Positions 1 through 8,780 of a DNA stretch of 29,239 nt are shown one piece after another (the first letter of the stretch is position 1; every line of letters begins with the position of its first letter). Location of the stretch: assembly GCA_041179125.1 (NCBI GenBank), contig JBEGTZ010000054.1, positions 1 to 29,239 of the forward strand, given 5' to 3'. This DNA comes from CAMCXE01 sp041179125. GTDB lineage: Bacteria > Pseudomonadota > Gammaproteobacteria > Pseudomonadales > Cellvibrionaceae. The notes beneath the pieces were generated by a model that was not told the origin of the DNA, did not search any database, and saw nothing but the letters and a program-made list of their open reading frames with translations. The position numbers and the translations under genes are program-made.

Positions 1-63
1 ACGAAAATAACGAAGCGAGCACGCGAAAAGTGGATTTCCGCGAGGTGCCCTCAAGAATAGTTT

Positions 64-897
64 TTAGAATCGATCCCCCACCTCAACCCAGCACGCCTCA
101 TCACATTCATACACCGCATTAACACCAAACGCAGGAGCACGGGGTTGATTGGGCATGGGGTTTAAACGGGCCAGGGTGTTGATAGGCACGGCATTGGGGG
201 TAAATGTACCCAGGTCAGGATCCACCGTAATCACACTGCAACGCTGGCAATGGTCCACCAAGCGCAGCTGCCAGGCGGCCTGGCCTAAGCTTGTCAGCTG
301 GTGTTCGGCAAAAGGGGCCAGCCCGTCAAGCCAGATATTGGCGCGAAACCGGCGCGCATCCATCAGCCCCAAATTCTCCTGCGCCAAGGCAGTATTCAGC
401 GCCGCTAGGGAGGCGGTGCTGGCCACCAGATAAGGTGCGGCATCGGCAAAGTGGGTACTGCTTTGCGGGCCAAAACGTTTTAGCAGCGTCGGGCGCTCGC
501 AAGCAAGGCTCACCAATTGTAGGTTTTCACCGGGAAATACACGGTTCAACCATTGGTTGATCGCATCACTACACACCTGCACCTGCACCGGTGTGCGCCA
601 CACCAGGCAGGTGATTTCGGGCGCGTCGCTAGGCGCAAGCGCAAGAGTAATCGCATCGTGTCCCTGCGCGCTTAAGCACAGAGCGTCACCGATCAGCTCC
701 GGTTGCAGGCGCGCAAGGCCCGGCAATTGGCGCTGGGTAATCATCTGTTGTTGCGCGTTTATTAACATCCACTGCCGGTCAAACAGGTAGTGCTCACCCA
801 AAGTAATAGCCAGCCCCCTGGAGGTGAGCAGTGCCCGGCGCAGGCTAAAGCCGCCAAGAGCTTTGACCGGATAAATATTAAGTGCGTGTATTTCCAA
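64..897 (-). CDS. MOSC-domain protein, YcbX-like, without the ferredoxin domain
   Basis: A 277-residue protein with an N-terminal MOSC beta-barrel (about residues 1-120, opening with the family-typical 'IYPVKALGG') and a MOSC domain (about 145-275). The segment 'HFADAAPYLV', the 'RRFRANIWL' block and 'CQRCSVITVDPDLG' (Cys217, Cys220) are hallmarks of the YcbX/mARC group. In that group the Cys of the RC pair binds the molybdenum cofactor, and the enzymes reduce N-hydroxylated compounds. E. coli YcbX is about 90 residues longer because it ends in a 2Fe-2S domain; this protein stops after the MOSC domain, so it would need a separate electron donor. The start is TTG with a weak AGGA about 10 nt upstream; no in-frame ATG lies nearby. 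It begins 5 nt after the DUF1244 stop, so the two are probably co-transcribed. The substrate cannot be told from sequence. Confidence 0.88.
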   Translation of the reverse strand: MEIHALNIYPVKALGGFSLRRALLTSRGLAITLGEHYLFDRQWMLINAQQQMITQRQLPGLARLQPELIGDALCLSAQGHDAITLALAPSDAPEITCLVWRTPVQVQVCSDAINQWLNRVFPGENLQLVSLACERPTLLKRFGPQSSTHFADAAPYLVASTASLAALNTALAQENLGLMDARRFRANIWLDGLAPFAEHQLTSLGQAAWQLRLVDHCQRCSVITVDPDLGTFTPNAVPINTLARLNPMPNQPRAPAFGVNAVYECDEACWVEVGDRF

Positions 898-902
898 AAT
901 AC

Positions 903-1214
903 TTAATTCCTATTCTCAGACGACGCGTGTTGATCCGGCGGGTTGTGCTGTTTGAAAGCCTCTGCCTGTTCTGGTGTTGCCGGGGTTTGGTGACGGGATT
1001 TGTATTCGCCATAGGGCATACCGTAAATCAATTCCCTCGCCTGCTCTTGGTTCAGCGCCTGCCCATCTTCCAGCGCCGCCTCTTGGTACCACTTGGACAG
1101 GCAATTGCGACAAAAACCCGCCAAATTCATCAGGTCGATATTTTGCACCTCAGGACGAGCCTGTAGGTGTTCCACTAAACGGCGAAAAGCCGCAGCTTGT
1201 AAGTGTTCAGACAT
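903..1214 (-). CDS. DUF1244 family small protein
   Basis: A 103-residue cytoplasmic protein with no signal peptide or membrane segment. The central block 'MNLAGFCRNCLSKWY' (Cys35, Cys38) followed by 'IYGMPYGEYKS' is diagnostic of the DUF1244 (SMc04008-like) family, which is widespread in proteobacteria and has no established function. The C-x-x-C pair could bind a metal, but that is inference. The ATG start is supported by GAGGAG 7 nt upstream. The gene lies between the ABC exporter and the MOSC gene with gaps of 18 and 5 nt, consistent with one transcript. The last 25 residues or so are polar and low in complexity, probably a disordered tail. Confidence 0.88.
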   Translation of the reverse strand: MSEHLQAAAFRRLVEHLQARPEVQNIDLMNLAGFCRNCLSKWYQEAALEDGQALNQEQARELIYGMPYGEYKSRHQTPATPEQAEAFKQHNPPDQHASSENRN

Positions 1215-1232
1215 AAATCTACTCCTCGGATT

Positions 1233-3011
1233 TTATTTTTGCGGCGTGTCGAAAGCCAAGGCCGAAAGCTCCGCATAATAAGGGCTAGACATTAATAAAT
1301 CTTCATGGCTTCCTTGCGCCACCACCTCGCCTTGGCGCAAAACATAAATACAGTCCGCATCAATCACGGTGGAAAGCCGATGAGCGATAACCAAACAGGT
1401 GCGGTTTTGTTTTAACGCATCCAACGCCTGCTGAATTAAATGTTCGCTTTTATTATCCACAGCGGAGGTCGCTTCATCGAGCAACAGAATGGGTGCATTT
1501 TTTAAAAAAGCCCGCGCCATAGTTAAACGCTGGCGCTCGCCGCCACTTAACCGGTTGCCCCGCTCGCCCACCTGGCTATCAAGCCCCTCCGGCAAACGCG
1601 CTACAAATTCATCAGCACAGGCTAATTTAAGGGCATGCCATAATTCTTCATCCGTGGCAGAAGGTTTTCCTAACAATAAATTCTGCCGAATATCGGTGGC
1701 GAATAAAAAAGCATCTTGTGTGACATAGGCAATATTTGCGCGCAAATTCGCTTTGGCGATGGATTCTATCGGCAGCCCATCCAATGTAATCGTGCCGCTA
1801 TTGGCGGTATAAAAACGGGTAATTAATTGGAAAATAGTACTCTTACCGCTGCCGGTAGCCCCTACAAACGCCACCGTTTGATAGGGTTTAATGTGAATAT
1901 TAAGCCCTTGCACAATAGGCCGCTGGGGCTGGTAAGCAAAACCCACCTGCTGAAATTCAATCGCGCCCTGTAATTTTTCTGGGTGCTCCCCTGCCTGTAA
2001 ATTCTCCTCACCGTCTTGGTCTAACACCGCAAATACCCGCTGCGCAGAGGCAAGGCCGGACACCATCATCTGGTTAACACCATGCAAGCGCGCAATAGGC
2101 TCGTAGAGCATATTAACCAACAAAACAAATGCCAATAATTGGCCCGGCGTGAGCGGATGCTCTTGGCTTTGTATACACCAATGGGCGCCAACTAACATCA
2201 CCAATACCAACCCCATTTTGCCCAGCAGTGTCATCAGCGGAGAATACAAAGCCGCTGCCGCCATTAATTTTTTTTGGATTGCCTGTAAATTGCGGCTGGT
2301 TTGATTAAAACGTACCTGTTGCGGCTCTTCAAAAACATAACTTTTAATTTGCCGAATACCCGCCAACGTATCAAACAACATTCCGTGCATGGTGCTGGTT
2401 GCGCTGCGCGCTTGTAATTCTCTTGGCGCCAATAATTTTGCGTAAATCCAACCGCCAGCAGCAATTAAAGGGGTTGGAATTAATACCACCCAGGTGAGCG
2501 CAACATGGGTATGAAACATCACCACCAGCGCCATAATAATTTGTAAAACAGCCGTTAAACCCTGCTCAATCCCCTCTAAAACAACGCGCTGAGTGGCAGG
2601 AACATCATCGGCCATGCGGGTAAAAATATCGCCGGTACTTTGTTGGTCAAACCAACGCAACTCCATGTGGCTTATCTTGCGATGTAATTGGCCGCGCAAA
2701 TCAAACACCATGATTTGTTCAAATGCGCTATTAACGCGTGTGCGGAAATAAAACAACAACTCAATCGCTAAAAAAGCACCAAACATCATTAAAGCCGCAG
2801 GAATAATCTGCTCGTGGCGTTTATTCGGAATAATATCGTCAAAAAACCATTGCGTAACACTCGGGAACACAGGCAATAACAAAGTGCCGGTAACAGCAAG
2901 GCTGACTTGTAATAACGCCATGCGCCAATGGTGGCGCGCAAAAGATAAGACGCGCCGCAATGCAGATGACGACTGCGGCGGCACAGAAAGAGCAGGTGTT
3001 GCGGGGGGCAT
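1233..3011 (-). CDS. ABC exporter, fused permease and ATPase (MsbA/BmrA type)
   Basis: A 592-residue half-transporter of the type that works as a homodimer in the inner membrane. Residues about 25-320 form the six-helix type IV exporter domain, including the coupling segment 'RWFDQQSTGDIFTRMADD'. Residues about 350-585 are the ATPase: Walker A 'GATGSGKST' (384-392), Q-loop near 432, signature 'LSGGE' (488-492), Walker B 'LLLDEA' (509-514) and H-loop His544. All catalytic motifs are intact. There is no peptidase or cyclic-nucleotide domain at the N terminus, so it is not a C39-type bacteriocin exporter. The cargo (lipid, drug or peptide) cannot be predicted. The stop of the TonB receptor lies 21 nt upstream of the ATG, which suggests a shared transcript and possibly export or uptake of related molecules; that link is inference. 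Confidence 0.93.
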   Translation of the reverse strand: MPPATPALSVPPQSSSALRRVLSFARHHWRMALLQVSLAVTGTLLLPVFPSVTQWFFDDIIPNKRHEQIIPAALMMFGAFLAIELLFYFRTRVNSAFEQIMVFDLRGQLHRKISHMELRWFDQQSTGDIFTRMADDVPATQRVVLEGIEQGLTAVLQIIMALVVMFHTHVALTWVVLIPTPLIAAGGWIYAKLLAPRELQARSATSTMHGMLFDTLAGIRQIKSYVFEEPQQVRFNQTSRNLQAIQKKLMAAAALYSPLMTLLGKMGLVLVMLVGAHWCIQSQEHPLTPGQLLAFVLLVNMLYEPIARLHGVNQMMVSGLASAQRVFAVLDQDGEENLQAGEHPEKLQGAIEFQQVGFAYQPQRPIVQGLNIHIKPYQTVAFVGATGSGKSTIFQLITRFYTANSGTITLDGLPIESIAKANLRANIAYVTQDAFLFATDIRQNLLLGKPSATDEELWHALKLACADEFVARLPEGLDSQVGERGNRLSGGERQRLTMARAFLKNAPILLLDEATSAVDNKSEHLIQQALDALKQNRTCLVIAHRLSTVIDADCIYVLRQGEVVAQGSHEDLLMSSPYYAELSALAFDTPQK

Positions 3012-3032
3012 AGAGGGCCTTAAAATAAAAAA

Positions 3033-5222
3033 TTAATAATCCAAACGCATTCCCAGCGCCCAACTGCGCCCCGCTTCAGGGAAACCTAAAGCGTTACCCT
3101 GCGGCGCACCAGGTTTGCTGGTGGAAGTAAAAGAAACAATATTGCGGTAATAATCTCGGTCGGTGATATTGTACATTCCCGCCGTTAAACTCCAGTCAGA
3201 ACCCACCGCCCATTCGCCAACCAAATCAAAAGTATGGTAAGCCTGCTGGGTGACATTAGGCGCTTCAAATTGATTAAACGCGGTTTCTGATTGGAAATGA
3301 TGCAACAAACTTACGCTAAACATTTTTTTATTCAAATGGCCTGAGTAGGTAAATTTCTGATTAATATCCCACTCTGGAGCATAGGGCATTTGATTGCCCG
3401 ACACATCCACCGGCTGCCCATTAATGGATGAAATAAAATGCTCATAAGTGGCATGTAGCCAAGCAAAACCCAACTGGTAATTAAAAAACATAGTTGGGTA
3501 CAGAGTAAAAGTGCCTTCAATACCAAATATTTTAGCAGAGGCGGCATTGTTAATAGCCGTTACACCGCGCTCATAGGTCAGCACTTGCAAATCGTTATAA
3601 TCATAATAAAAAGCAGACAAACTCCAAGCGCTGCTTTCTTGGATATATTTGCGGCCTAACTCATAACTAATCACTTCTTCAGGATCAAAACTATTGGCCG
3701 TACTTAACGAGTTCGAGCCACCGGATTTAAACCCTTCGGTAATACTTAAATAATCGGTTGTGGTCTCTGTGTCATTGCGCTGCGTGTGGCTGAGTACCAC
3801 CTGCGGCGATAACTGATTAAAGCGCTCATTGCGATCAACAGAATGAGGCCGGCTTAAATTTGCCGTGGGTGATTGCAAACCTAAAAGATCCCCCGTAGCA
3901 AAAATTCGGTTGGTATCTTGGCGTTTCTCGTGGGTATTACGCACGCCCAATTTCGCCGACCATGAAGGCATAAAATGCCAATTTATTTCGCCATAAAGGC
4001 TGTGCGCGAGTGTTGAGGCATCCGCCAGAATGATAGATGACGTATCGCGTGGATATTGTATTAACACCACATCCAATTGTGGCGTTTCCCTCAACGCATA
4101 AAACCCCGCCAGCCAATCAAAGGTGCCTTGGGTGTGAGATAACAGGCGGATTTCGTGCGACATTTGTTTTTGCCGATTAAAAAAACCGCTTTCCGTTATG
4201 GCCGCTGCGGTGCCATCGGTATTAAACAAATACCCCGATTCCAGCCTGCGGTAAGCACTAATCACCTGTACATCTGCAAAATCCAATTCGCCATTTAAGC
4301 GCCAATCTACCGCCCAGGTTTTATAATCACTAAACGATGCCACGTTGTTTTCAGTGGCATGAAAGTCCGCCAGTGGATACACCCCCTGCAATTCCGCCAA
4401 CCCCAAATGGTCGTTAGGGCGAATGGAAAAACCGTGGTTATTATTTTGGAAATACTCCACATTAATACGGCTTTCCCAATGCGTATTAAATTGATAAGCC
4501 AATTGTGTCCGCGCACCAAACGCGTGCTGATCATCAATTTTTCCACCTGGGTTGCTCAGGTTATCCGTAAATCCATCATTTACCAAAGAAAACACACTCA
4601 CGCGGGCCGCCAGTTTGTCACCCAAGGGTTGGTTGGCCACAGCCTCTAACCGGCGCTCATTAAATGCCCCCACACCCACCAAAACCTGCCGGTAAACCTG
4701 TTTGAATTCCGCCTGATTATGCGCAAGGTTTACAACCCCGCCGGTAGCATTGCGCCCATATAAAGCGCCTTGCGGCCCTTTGAGCAATTCAACGCGTTTC
4801 ATATCCCAAAAATAACCCAAGGTCATTTCAGGGCGCGATAAATACACATCATCAAGGTAAACCGCCGTACTCGCATCCGCAGAAATACTGGTAAGCGAAC
4901 TGCCAATTCCGCGCACATAACTGCTGGCCACATCACCCACGCGGCCATAAACATATCCAGGAGCAACATCCGCCAAATGTGACAGATTAAAAATACCCTC
5001 TTCTGTGATGCGTCGCTCAGTTAACACGTCCAAACTGGCGGGAACATCCACCCACACTTGTTCGCGTCGCTGAGCGGTAACAGAAATGTGTAATAATTCC
5101 TCTAGACTCAACTCAGAAAGCGCGTCAATATCCTCACCCATAACCCAAGGAGAATACGCCAGCACCCAACAGGCTATAAACAACATGTTCATCAGAGGCA
5201 TTTTGGAGCGTGGTGTGGGCAT
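3033..5222 (-). CDS. TonB-dependent outer-membrane receptor
   Basis: A 729-residue receptor. A signal peptide (hydrophobic stretch about residues 10-26, likely cut near 'VMG-ED') is followed by a TonB-box-like 'ISVTAQRR' (about 47-54). The plug domain (about 55-165) carries the conserved 'SYVRGIGS', 'VYLDDVYLSRPE' and 'RVELLKGPQGALYGRNATGG' segments. The 22-strand barrel follows and ends in 'GMRLDY' with the terminal aromatic residue expected for barrel insertion. There is no N-terminal STN signalling domain, so it is not a FecA-type transducer. The ligand is unknown; such receptors in polysaccharide-degrading gammaproteobacteria take up siderophores, cobalamin or oligosaccharides. The start is the first ATG of the frame; Met8 is an alternative and no strong Shine-Dalgarno decides. 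It is divergent from the YfiR operon across a 311-bp region. Confidence 0.93.
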   Translation of the reverse strand: MPTPRSKMPLMNMLFIACWVLAYSPWVMGEDIDALSELSLEELLHISVTAQRREQVWVDVPASLDVLTERRITEEGIFNLSHLADVAPGYVYGRVGDVASSYVRGIGSSLTSISADASTAVYLDDVYLSRPEMTLGYFWDMKRVELLKGPQGALYGRNATGGVVNLAHNQAEFKQVYRQVLVGVGAFNERRLEAVANQPLGDKLAARVSVFSLVNDGFTDNLSNPGGKIDDQHAFGARTQLAYQFNTHWESRINVEYFQNNNHGFSIRPNDHLGLAELQGVYPLADFHATENNVASFSDYKTWAVDWRLNGELDFADVQVISAYRRLESGYLFNTDGTAAAITESGFFNRQKQMSHEIRLLSHTQGTFDWLAGFYALRETPQLDVVLIQYPRDTSSIILADASTLAHSLYGEINWHFMPSWSAKLGVRNTHEKRQDTNRIFATGDLLGLQSPTANLSRPHSVDRNERFNQLSPQVVLSHTQRNDTETTTDYLSITEGFKSGGSNSLSTANSFDPEEVISYELGRKYIQESSAWSLSAFYYDYNDLQVLTYERGVTAINNAASAKIFGIEGTFTLYPTMFFNYQLGFAWLHATYEHFISSINGQPVDVSGNQMPYAPEWDINQKFTYSGHLNKKMFSVSLLHHFQSETAFNQFEAPNVTQQAYHTFDLVGEWAVGSDWSLTAGMYNITDRDYYRNIVSFTSTSKPGAPQGNALGFPEAGRSWALGMRLDY

Positions 5223-5533
5223 AAAGAGTTTGCCAGTTTAGGTTGATGAATTCAGTTATTGTGTTGCAGGCCTAAAAATTGGGAATATTAAAGCTTAGGT
5301 GCTACATCCTTAAATTATTAAGGACACCTCTAGAAATTCAATTTTCACACGGAAGTGGAGAATTTAAGCAGTATAAATAACCTACGGAGTACAAAAATAT
5401 CAATTCGCACCCAAGATGTGTATTTACTTAAAGAACAGATCAACCATAGTACGCCAATAGTACGTGTTTACCACCTTATATTTAATACATCGCCACTATT
5501 GAGCGCACCATTAGAACCACGCGGGAGAATATT
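5223..5533. promoter_or_regulatory. Divergent intergenic region between TonB receptor and YfiR operon
   Basis: A 311-bp gene-free region that must hold the promoters of both divergent units. Three things are visible. A hairpin at 5297-5329 has a perfect 7-bp inner stem (TCCTTAA/TTAAGGA, 4-nt loop) and an outer AGGTG/CACCT pairing interrupted by a 5-nt bulge. Two direct copies of ATAGTACG lie at 5446-5453 and 5457-5464, 11 bp apart. A TATATT hexamer at 5477-5482 could be a -10 box for the plus-strand operon; no good -35 box accompanies it. The YfiR start is preceded by GGGAG at 5523-5527. A short ATG-initiated frame inside the region looks fortuitous. Confidence 0.4.
5297..5329. repeat. Inverted repeat / hairpin upstream of the TonB receptor
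   Basis: AGGTG (5297-5301), a 5-nt bulge, TCCTTAA (5307-5313), loop ATTA, TTAAGGA (5318-5324), CACCT (5325-5329). All twelve arm positions pair. No T-run follows directly on either strand, so a plain intrinsic terminator is unlikely. An operator or a leader structure of the receptor mRNA are the alternatives. Confidence 0.4.
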
Positions 5534-6082
5534 GTGACACCACGAGTATCGTGGTCCATCAAACAAAGCTGTATTTTAGCGTTCGGCCTTGCGTTACTCA
5601 CATCAAGGCCTACAGCAAGCCCCCAGGTGATTTCATCCGAATTATCGCTGCGTGTTGCTTTTGTTTTTAATATTGCCAAATTCATTGAGTGGCCCGATGT
5701 CGCCAGCAGAATTACTATTTGCGCAGCCAACAGCCTGCCCGATACTCAAGCAGCCCTGAATCAATTAAACGGTAAATCCCTGCACGGCAAAACAATAAAA
5801 ATAAATTTCCTATCCGCCCAGCAAATACACGCGCATCAACTCGATGAATGCCAGCTGTTATACCAAGAAATCGGCAGTGATTTAGTATTAAATCGCCCGC
5901 TGCCCTTAAATACCGTATTTATCCGCGACCGCGCCAGCACGTCGAATATTCCCTCATCCGTTGTGCTTTGGTTGGGCGCAGACGGTCGTTTAAATTTTTC
6001 TGTAAATAGCATTTTTCTGAAATCAACCAATGTCAAAGTGAGCAGTCAATTATTAAAGCTAGCCAAACCTCAACGAGAGTGA
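5534..6082 (+). CDS. YfiR-family (DUF4154) periplasmic regulator
   Basis: A 182-residue secreted protein. A signal peptide (hydrophobic core about residues 11-22) is followed by 'SLRVAFVFNIAKFIEWPD' (38-55), the N-terminal signature of the YfiR/DUF4154 family. In Pseudomonas aeruginosa YfiR is a periplasmic protein that binds and represses the membrane diguanylate cyclase YfiN and is sequestered by the outer-membrane lipoprotein YfiB. Only two Cys remain in the mature part, Cys63 and Cys106, placed like the first disulfide of the family; the second, redox-sensitive pair of PA YfiR is absent. The start is GTG with GGGAG 6 nt upstream. It is the first gene of a three-gene operon, 10 nt before the hybrid kinase, so its partner is probably that kinase's periplasmic domain. 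No yfiB-like gene lies in the window. Confidence 0.85.
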   Translation: MTPRVSWSIKQSCILAFGLALLTSRPTASPQVISSELSLRVAFVFNIAKFIEWPDVASRITICAANSLPDTQAALNQLNGKSLHGKTIKINFLSAQQIHAHQLDECQLLYQEIGSDLVLNRPLPLNTVFIRDRASTSNIPSSVVLWLGADGRLNFSVNSIFLKSTNVKVSSQLLKLAKPQRE

Positions 6083-6092
6083 CGGTAAATGT

Positions 6093-8780
6093 ATGACCTA
6101 TTCACACCCATTTGCACACCGCATTGCACGCTTGGTGACGGCATTGGTATTTATTACCATTGTAATCAACACACTCATTAACTTAGGGCTGGCCTACCAA
6201 AAAGTTACAACGCAGGTTTATCAGCAAATTGAACTCTTAGCCAAAGCCACGGCATTTAATTTGGCGGCAGCAGGGGAATTTTCCGATGCCGATGCCGCAG
6301 CCAAAACGCTCGAAGCGCTGCGCGTGGATAACAAAATTTTATCTGCCGAATTTAAACTCACCGACGGTAAATTGCTGAGCAGTTTTGGCCCGCCCATTAC
6401 GCCCATTCCCCAGCGTACAGTGCGCACCAACGTTACCTGGAATGATGCCCACATCGGCGAATTAACACTGAGTTTTAGTTTAGCCGAAGAACAAAAAGCG
6501 CTGCTTCGCTCGCTCATGCTGTCTATCGGTTTATTGGTATTTATTGTGGCTTTGGCCGGTTATTTTTCCGTGCAATACACGCGGTCATTAACACGCCCCC
6601 TGCGCGAATTAACCGCCACTGCCGAGCGTGTTGAACAGTTAGGCGATATGAGCCTGCGCGCACCGATGAGCCAAACCGGCGACGAAGTGGCGCACCTCGC
6701 CATTCGATTTAACGCCATGATGGATCGCCTTCAACAGCAGGAATTAAACCTGCGCCAACACCACGAAACACTCGAACAAAAAGTAGCTGAACGCACACAG
6801 CAATTACAAGAACAAACCCTAAAAGCGCAAGCCGCCAGTAATGCCAAAAGTGAATTTTTAGCAGTGATGAGCCATGAAATTCGCACGCCAATTAACGGTG
6901 TATTAGGCATGGCAAGTTTATTGTTAAATTCATCGCTGGATCATGTGCAACACCGCTACGCACAAACCGCCATGCGCTCAGCAGAAGATTTACTCATTAT
7001 TATTAATGATATTTTAGACTTTTCAAAAATTGAAGCGGGCAAATTAGAATTAGACATGCGCAGCTTTAATATCAACCAATTACTTGAAGAATTAATGGAT
7101 CGCTATGCGAGTATTGCCCACAGCAAAAACGTTGAATTACTCTGCGACAGCCCATTGCCGCCCTTAGCCATTGAAAGTGATGCGCTAAGGCTTGGCCAGG
7201 TACTCACCAATTTATTAAGTAATGCTATTAAATTTACCCATGAAGGCGAAGTGGTATTACGTGTTAATCCAATTAATGAAACAGAACAGCGCATAACACT
7301 TAATTTTGCCGTGCAAGATACCGGTATTGGTATGAGCGATGAACAAATGCAAAAATTGTTCAGCGCATTTAGCCAAGCCGATTCCAGCACCACCCGCCAA
7401 TACGGCGGCACAGGTTTAGGCTTGGCTATTTCGCAGCGTATTGTTAATTTAATGGGCAGCGCCATTACCGTTACCAGCAAGCCGGGGCGCGGCGCAAAAT
7501 TTGAATTTGCGTTGGAATTCAAAAAAACGGCTGTTTACCATTATCCAGATCACTCAGCACAACTGCGCACACTTCACTTGCTGGTCGTGGATGATAATAA
7601 AACCAATTTGCAAATATTGGCCGCATGGCTCACCGATTGGCAGGTTTATGCACATTATTGCGAAAGTGTTGCCGAAGCACGCAGCTACATGGAATCGCTG
7701 CACAGCAAGCAAAAAATTGATGCGGTGATCACCGACTGGTTAATGCCAAAAGAATCCGGGCAAGCCCTGGTGGAATTTATTCAATACCATCCACACTACG
7801 CCAAAATTCCTATTTTTATTTTTAGTTCGGCGGGCTTACCGGTGTTGCTGCCCCAAGCAGACTCTATTTTTTCGCTGCCCAAACCCGTCAAGCAGGGTGA
7901 TTTGTTTCAAATGTTGCTAAAGCTAATTGGAAGAAACCACAGCACCTATGCCAACCACCCACAAGAAAAATTCTTTGCAGCCCCCTCACACGTTTTAGCC
8001 TCCGCAACCAAAAAATTTAGCGGGCATGTTTTATTGGTGGAAGATAACTTAGTAAACCAAGAAGTCGCCATTGCCATGCTGCGCCAATTGGGCATTTCAC
8101 CACGGCTTGCCATGCACGGCGAAGAAGCCGCGCATATTTTTAAAGAGCAACATTTTGATTTAATTTTAATGGACTGCCAAATGCCAATAATGGATGGTTT
8201 TGAAGTCACGCAACTGATTCGCGAGTACGAACAGAGCACCGGCAAAAAAACTACGCCTATTGTGGCCCTAACGGCCAATGCCATTGTGGGCGACAAAGAA
8301 CACTGCCTCGCCAGCGGCATGGATGATTACCTGAGCAAGCCATTTGACATGGACCAACTAGCCATCATGCTTGCGCGCTGGCTGCCAGAAAAAATAGCAC
8401 ACGATCTTGCCATTGTGCCTGCGCGCCAATTACCCTCATTGGATATAAAAACATTAGATACCATCCGGGATATTCAGCCGGATTTATTAAAAAAAATAGT
8501 GCTGCTATTTGACCAAACAGCGCCTGGCATCATTGAGCAAATGAGCGAAGCTTATAACACGCAGCAAAATGAAGTGTTTTTTAAATCCGCACACTCGTTA
8601 AAAAATAGTGCTGCAAATTTAGGCATGATAGAGCTTACAGACTTATGTAGAACACTGGAGGTAATTGGCAGGAATAATCAACTGAGTGATGCAGCGCCTT
8701 TTATGAATCAGCTTCACCCCATGTACTGTGATTATCTAACTCTTATCCACCAATATTTAAAGGAACACCCTTATGCTTGA
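6093..8780 (+). CDS. Hybrid histidine kinase: CHASE8-like, HAMP, HisKA, HATPase, REC, REC, HPt
   Basis: An 895-residue inner-membrane phosphorelay kinase. TM1 is about residues 13-33 and TM2 about 140-160. The periplasmic part between them contains 'FSDADAAAKTLEALR' and 'LTDGKLLSSFG', which resemble the CHASE8 domain of YfiN-type cyclases. HAMP (about 163-215) and a coiled coil lead to HisKA with 'SHEIRTP' (His261). An HATPase domain follows, with its N-box around 'NLLSNAIKFT', then 'DTGIGM' and 'GGTGLGLAIS'. Receiver 1 (about 490-605) has the acidic pair in 'VVDDN' and Asp548. Receiver 2 (about 645-770) has Asp694 in 'LMDCQMP'. A C-terminal HPt domain has His834 in 'AHSLKNSAANLG'. Every phosphotransfer residue is present, giving a BarA-like architecture. 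It overlaps the next gene by 8 nt, so translation is probably coupled. Its periplasmic domain makes YfiR upstream the likely ligand. Confidence 0.9.
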   Translation: MTYSHPFAHRIARLVTALVFITIVINTLINLGLAYQKVTTQVYQQIELLAKATAFNLAAAGEFSDADAAAKTLEALRVDNKILSAEFKLTDGKLLSSFGPPITPIPQRTVRTNVTWNDAHIGELTLSFSLAEEQKALLRSLMLSIGLLVFIVALAGYFSVQYTRSLTRPLRELTATAERVEQLGDMSLRAPMSQTGDEVAHLAIRFNAMMDRLQQQELNLRQHHETLEQKVAERTQQLQEQTLKAQAASNAKSEFLAVMSHEIRTPINGVLGMASLLLNSSLDHVQHRYAQTAMRSAEDLLIIINDILDFSKIEAGKLELDMRSFNINQLLEELMDRYASIAHSKNVELLCDSPLPPLAIESDALRLGQVLTNLLSNAIKFTHEGEVVLRVNPINETEQRITLNFAVQDTGIGMSDEQMQKLFSAFSQADSSTTRQYGGTGLGLAISQRIVNLMGSAITVTSKPGRGAKFEFALEFKKTAVYHYPDHSAQLRTLHLLVVDDNKTNLQILAAWLTDWQVYAHYCESVAEARSYMESLHSKQKIDAVITDWLMPKESGQALVEFIQYHPHYAKIPIFIFSSAGLPVLLPQADSIFSLPKPVKQGDLFQMLLKLIGRNHSTYANHPQEKFFAAPSHVLASATKKFSGHVLLVEDNLVNQEVAIAMLRQLGISPRLAMHGEEAAHIFKEQHFDLILMDCQMPIMDGFEVTQLIREYEQSTGKKTTPIVALTANAIVGDKEHCLASGMDDYLSKPFDMDQLAIMLARWLPEKIAHDLAIVPARQLPSLDIKTLDTIRDIQPDLLKKIVLLFDQTAPGIIEQMSEAYNTQQNEVFFKSAHSLKNSAANLGMIELTDLCRTLEVIGRNNQLSDAAPFMNQLHPMYCDYLTLIHQYLKEHPYA

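Noticed and set aside
5355..5537. Possible 60-residue gene in the divergent region before yfiR
   Set aside because: No ribosome-binding site, no recognisable domain, and it overlaps the YfiR start and the probable promoter.
7103..7522. 139-residue minus-strand frame inside the hybrid kinase
   Set aside because: Shadow of the kinase HATPase-coding region; no domain and no expression signals.
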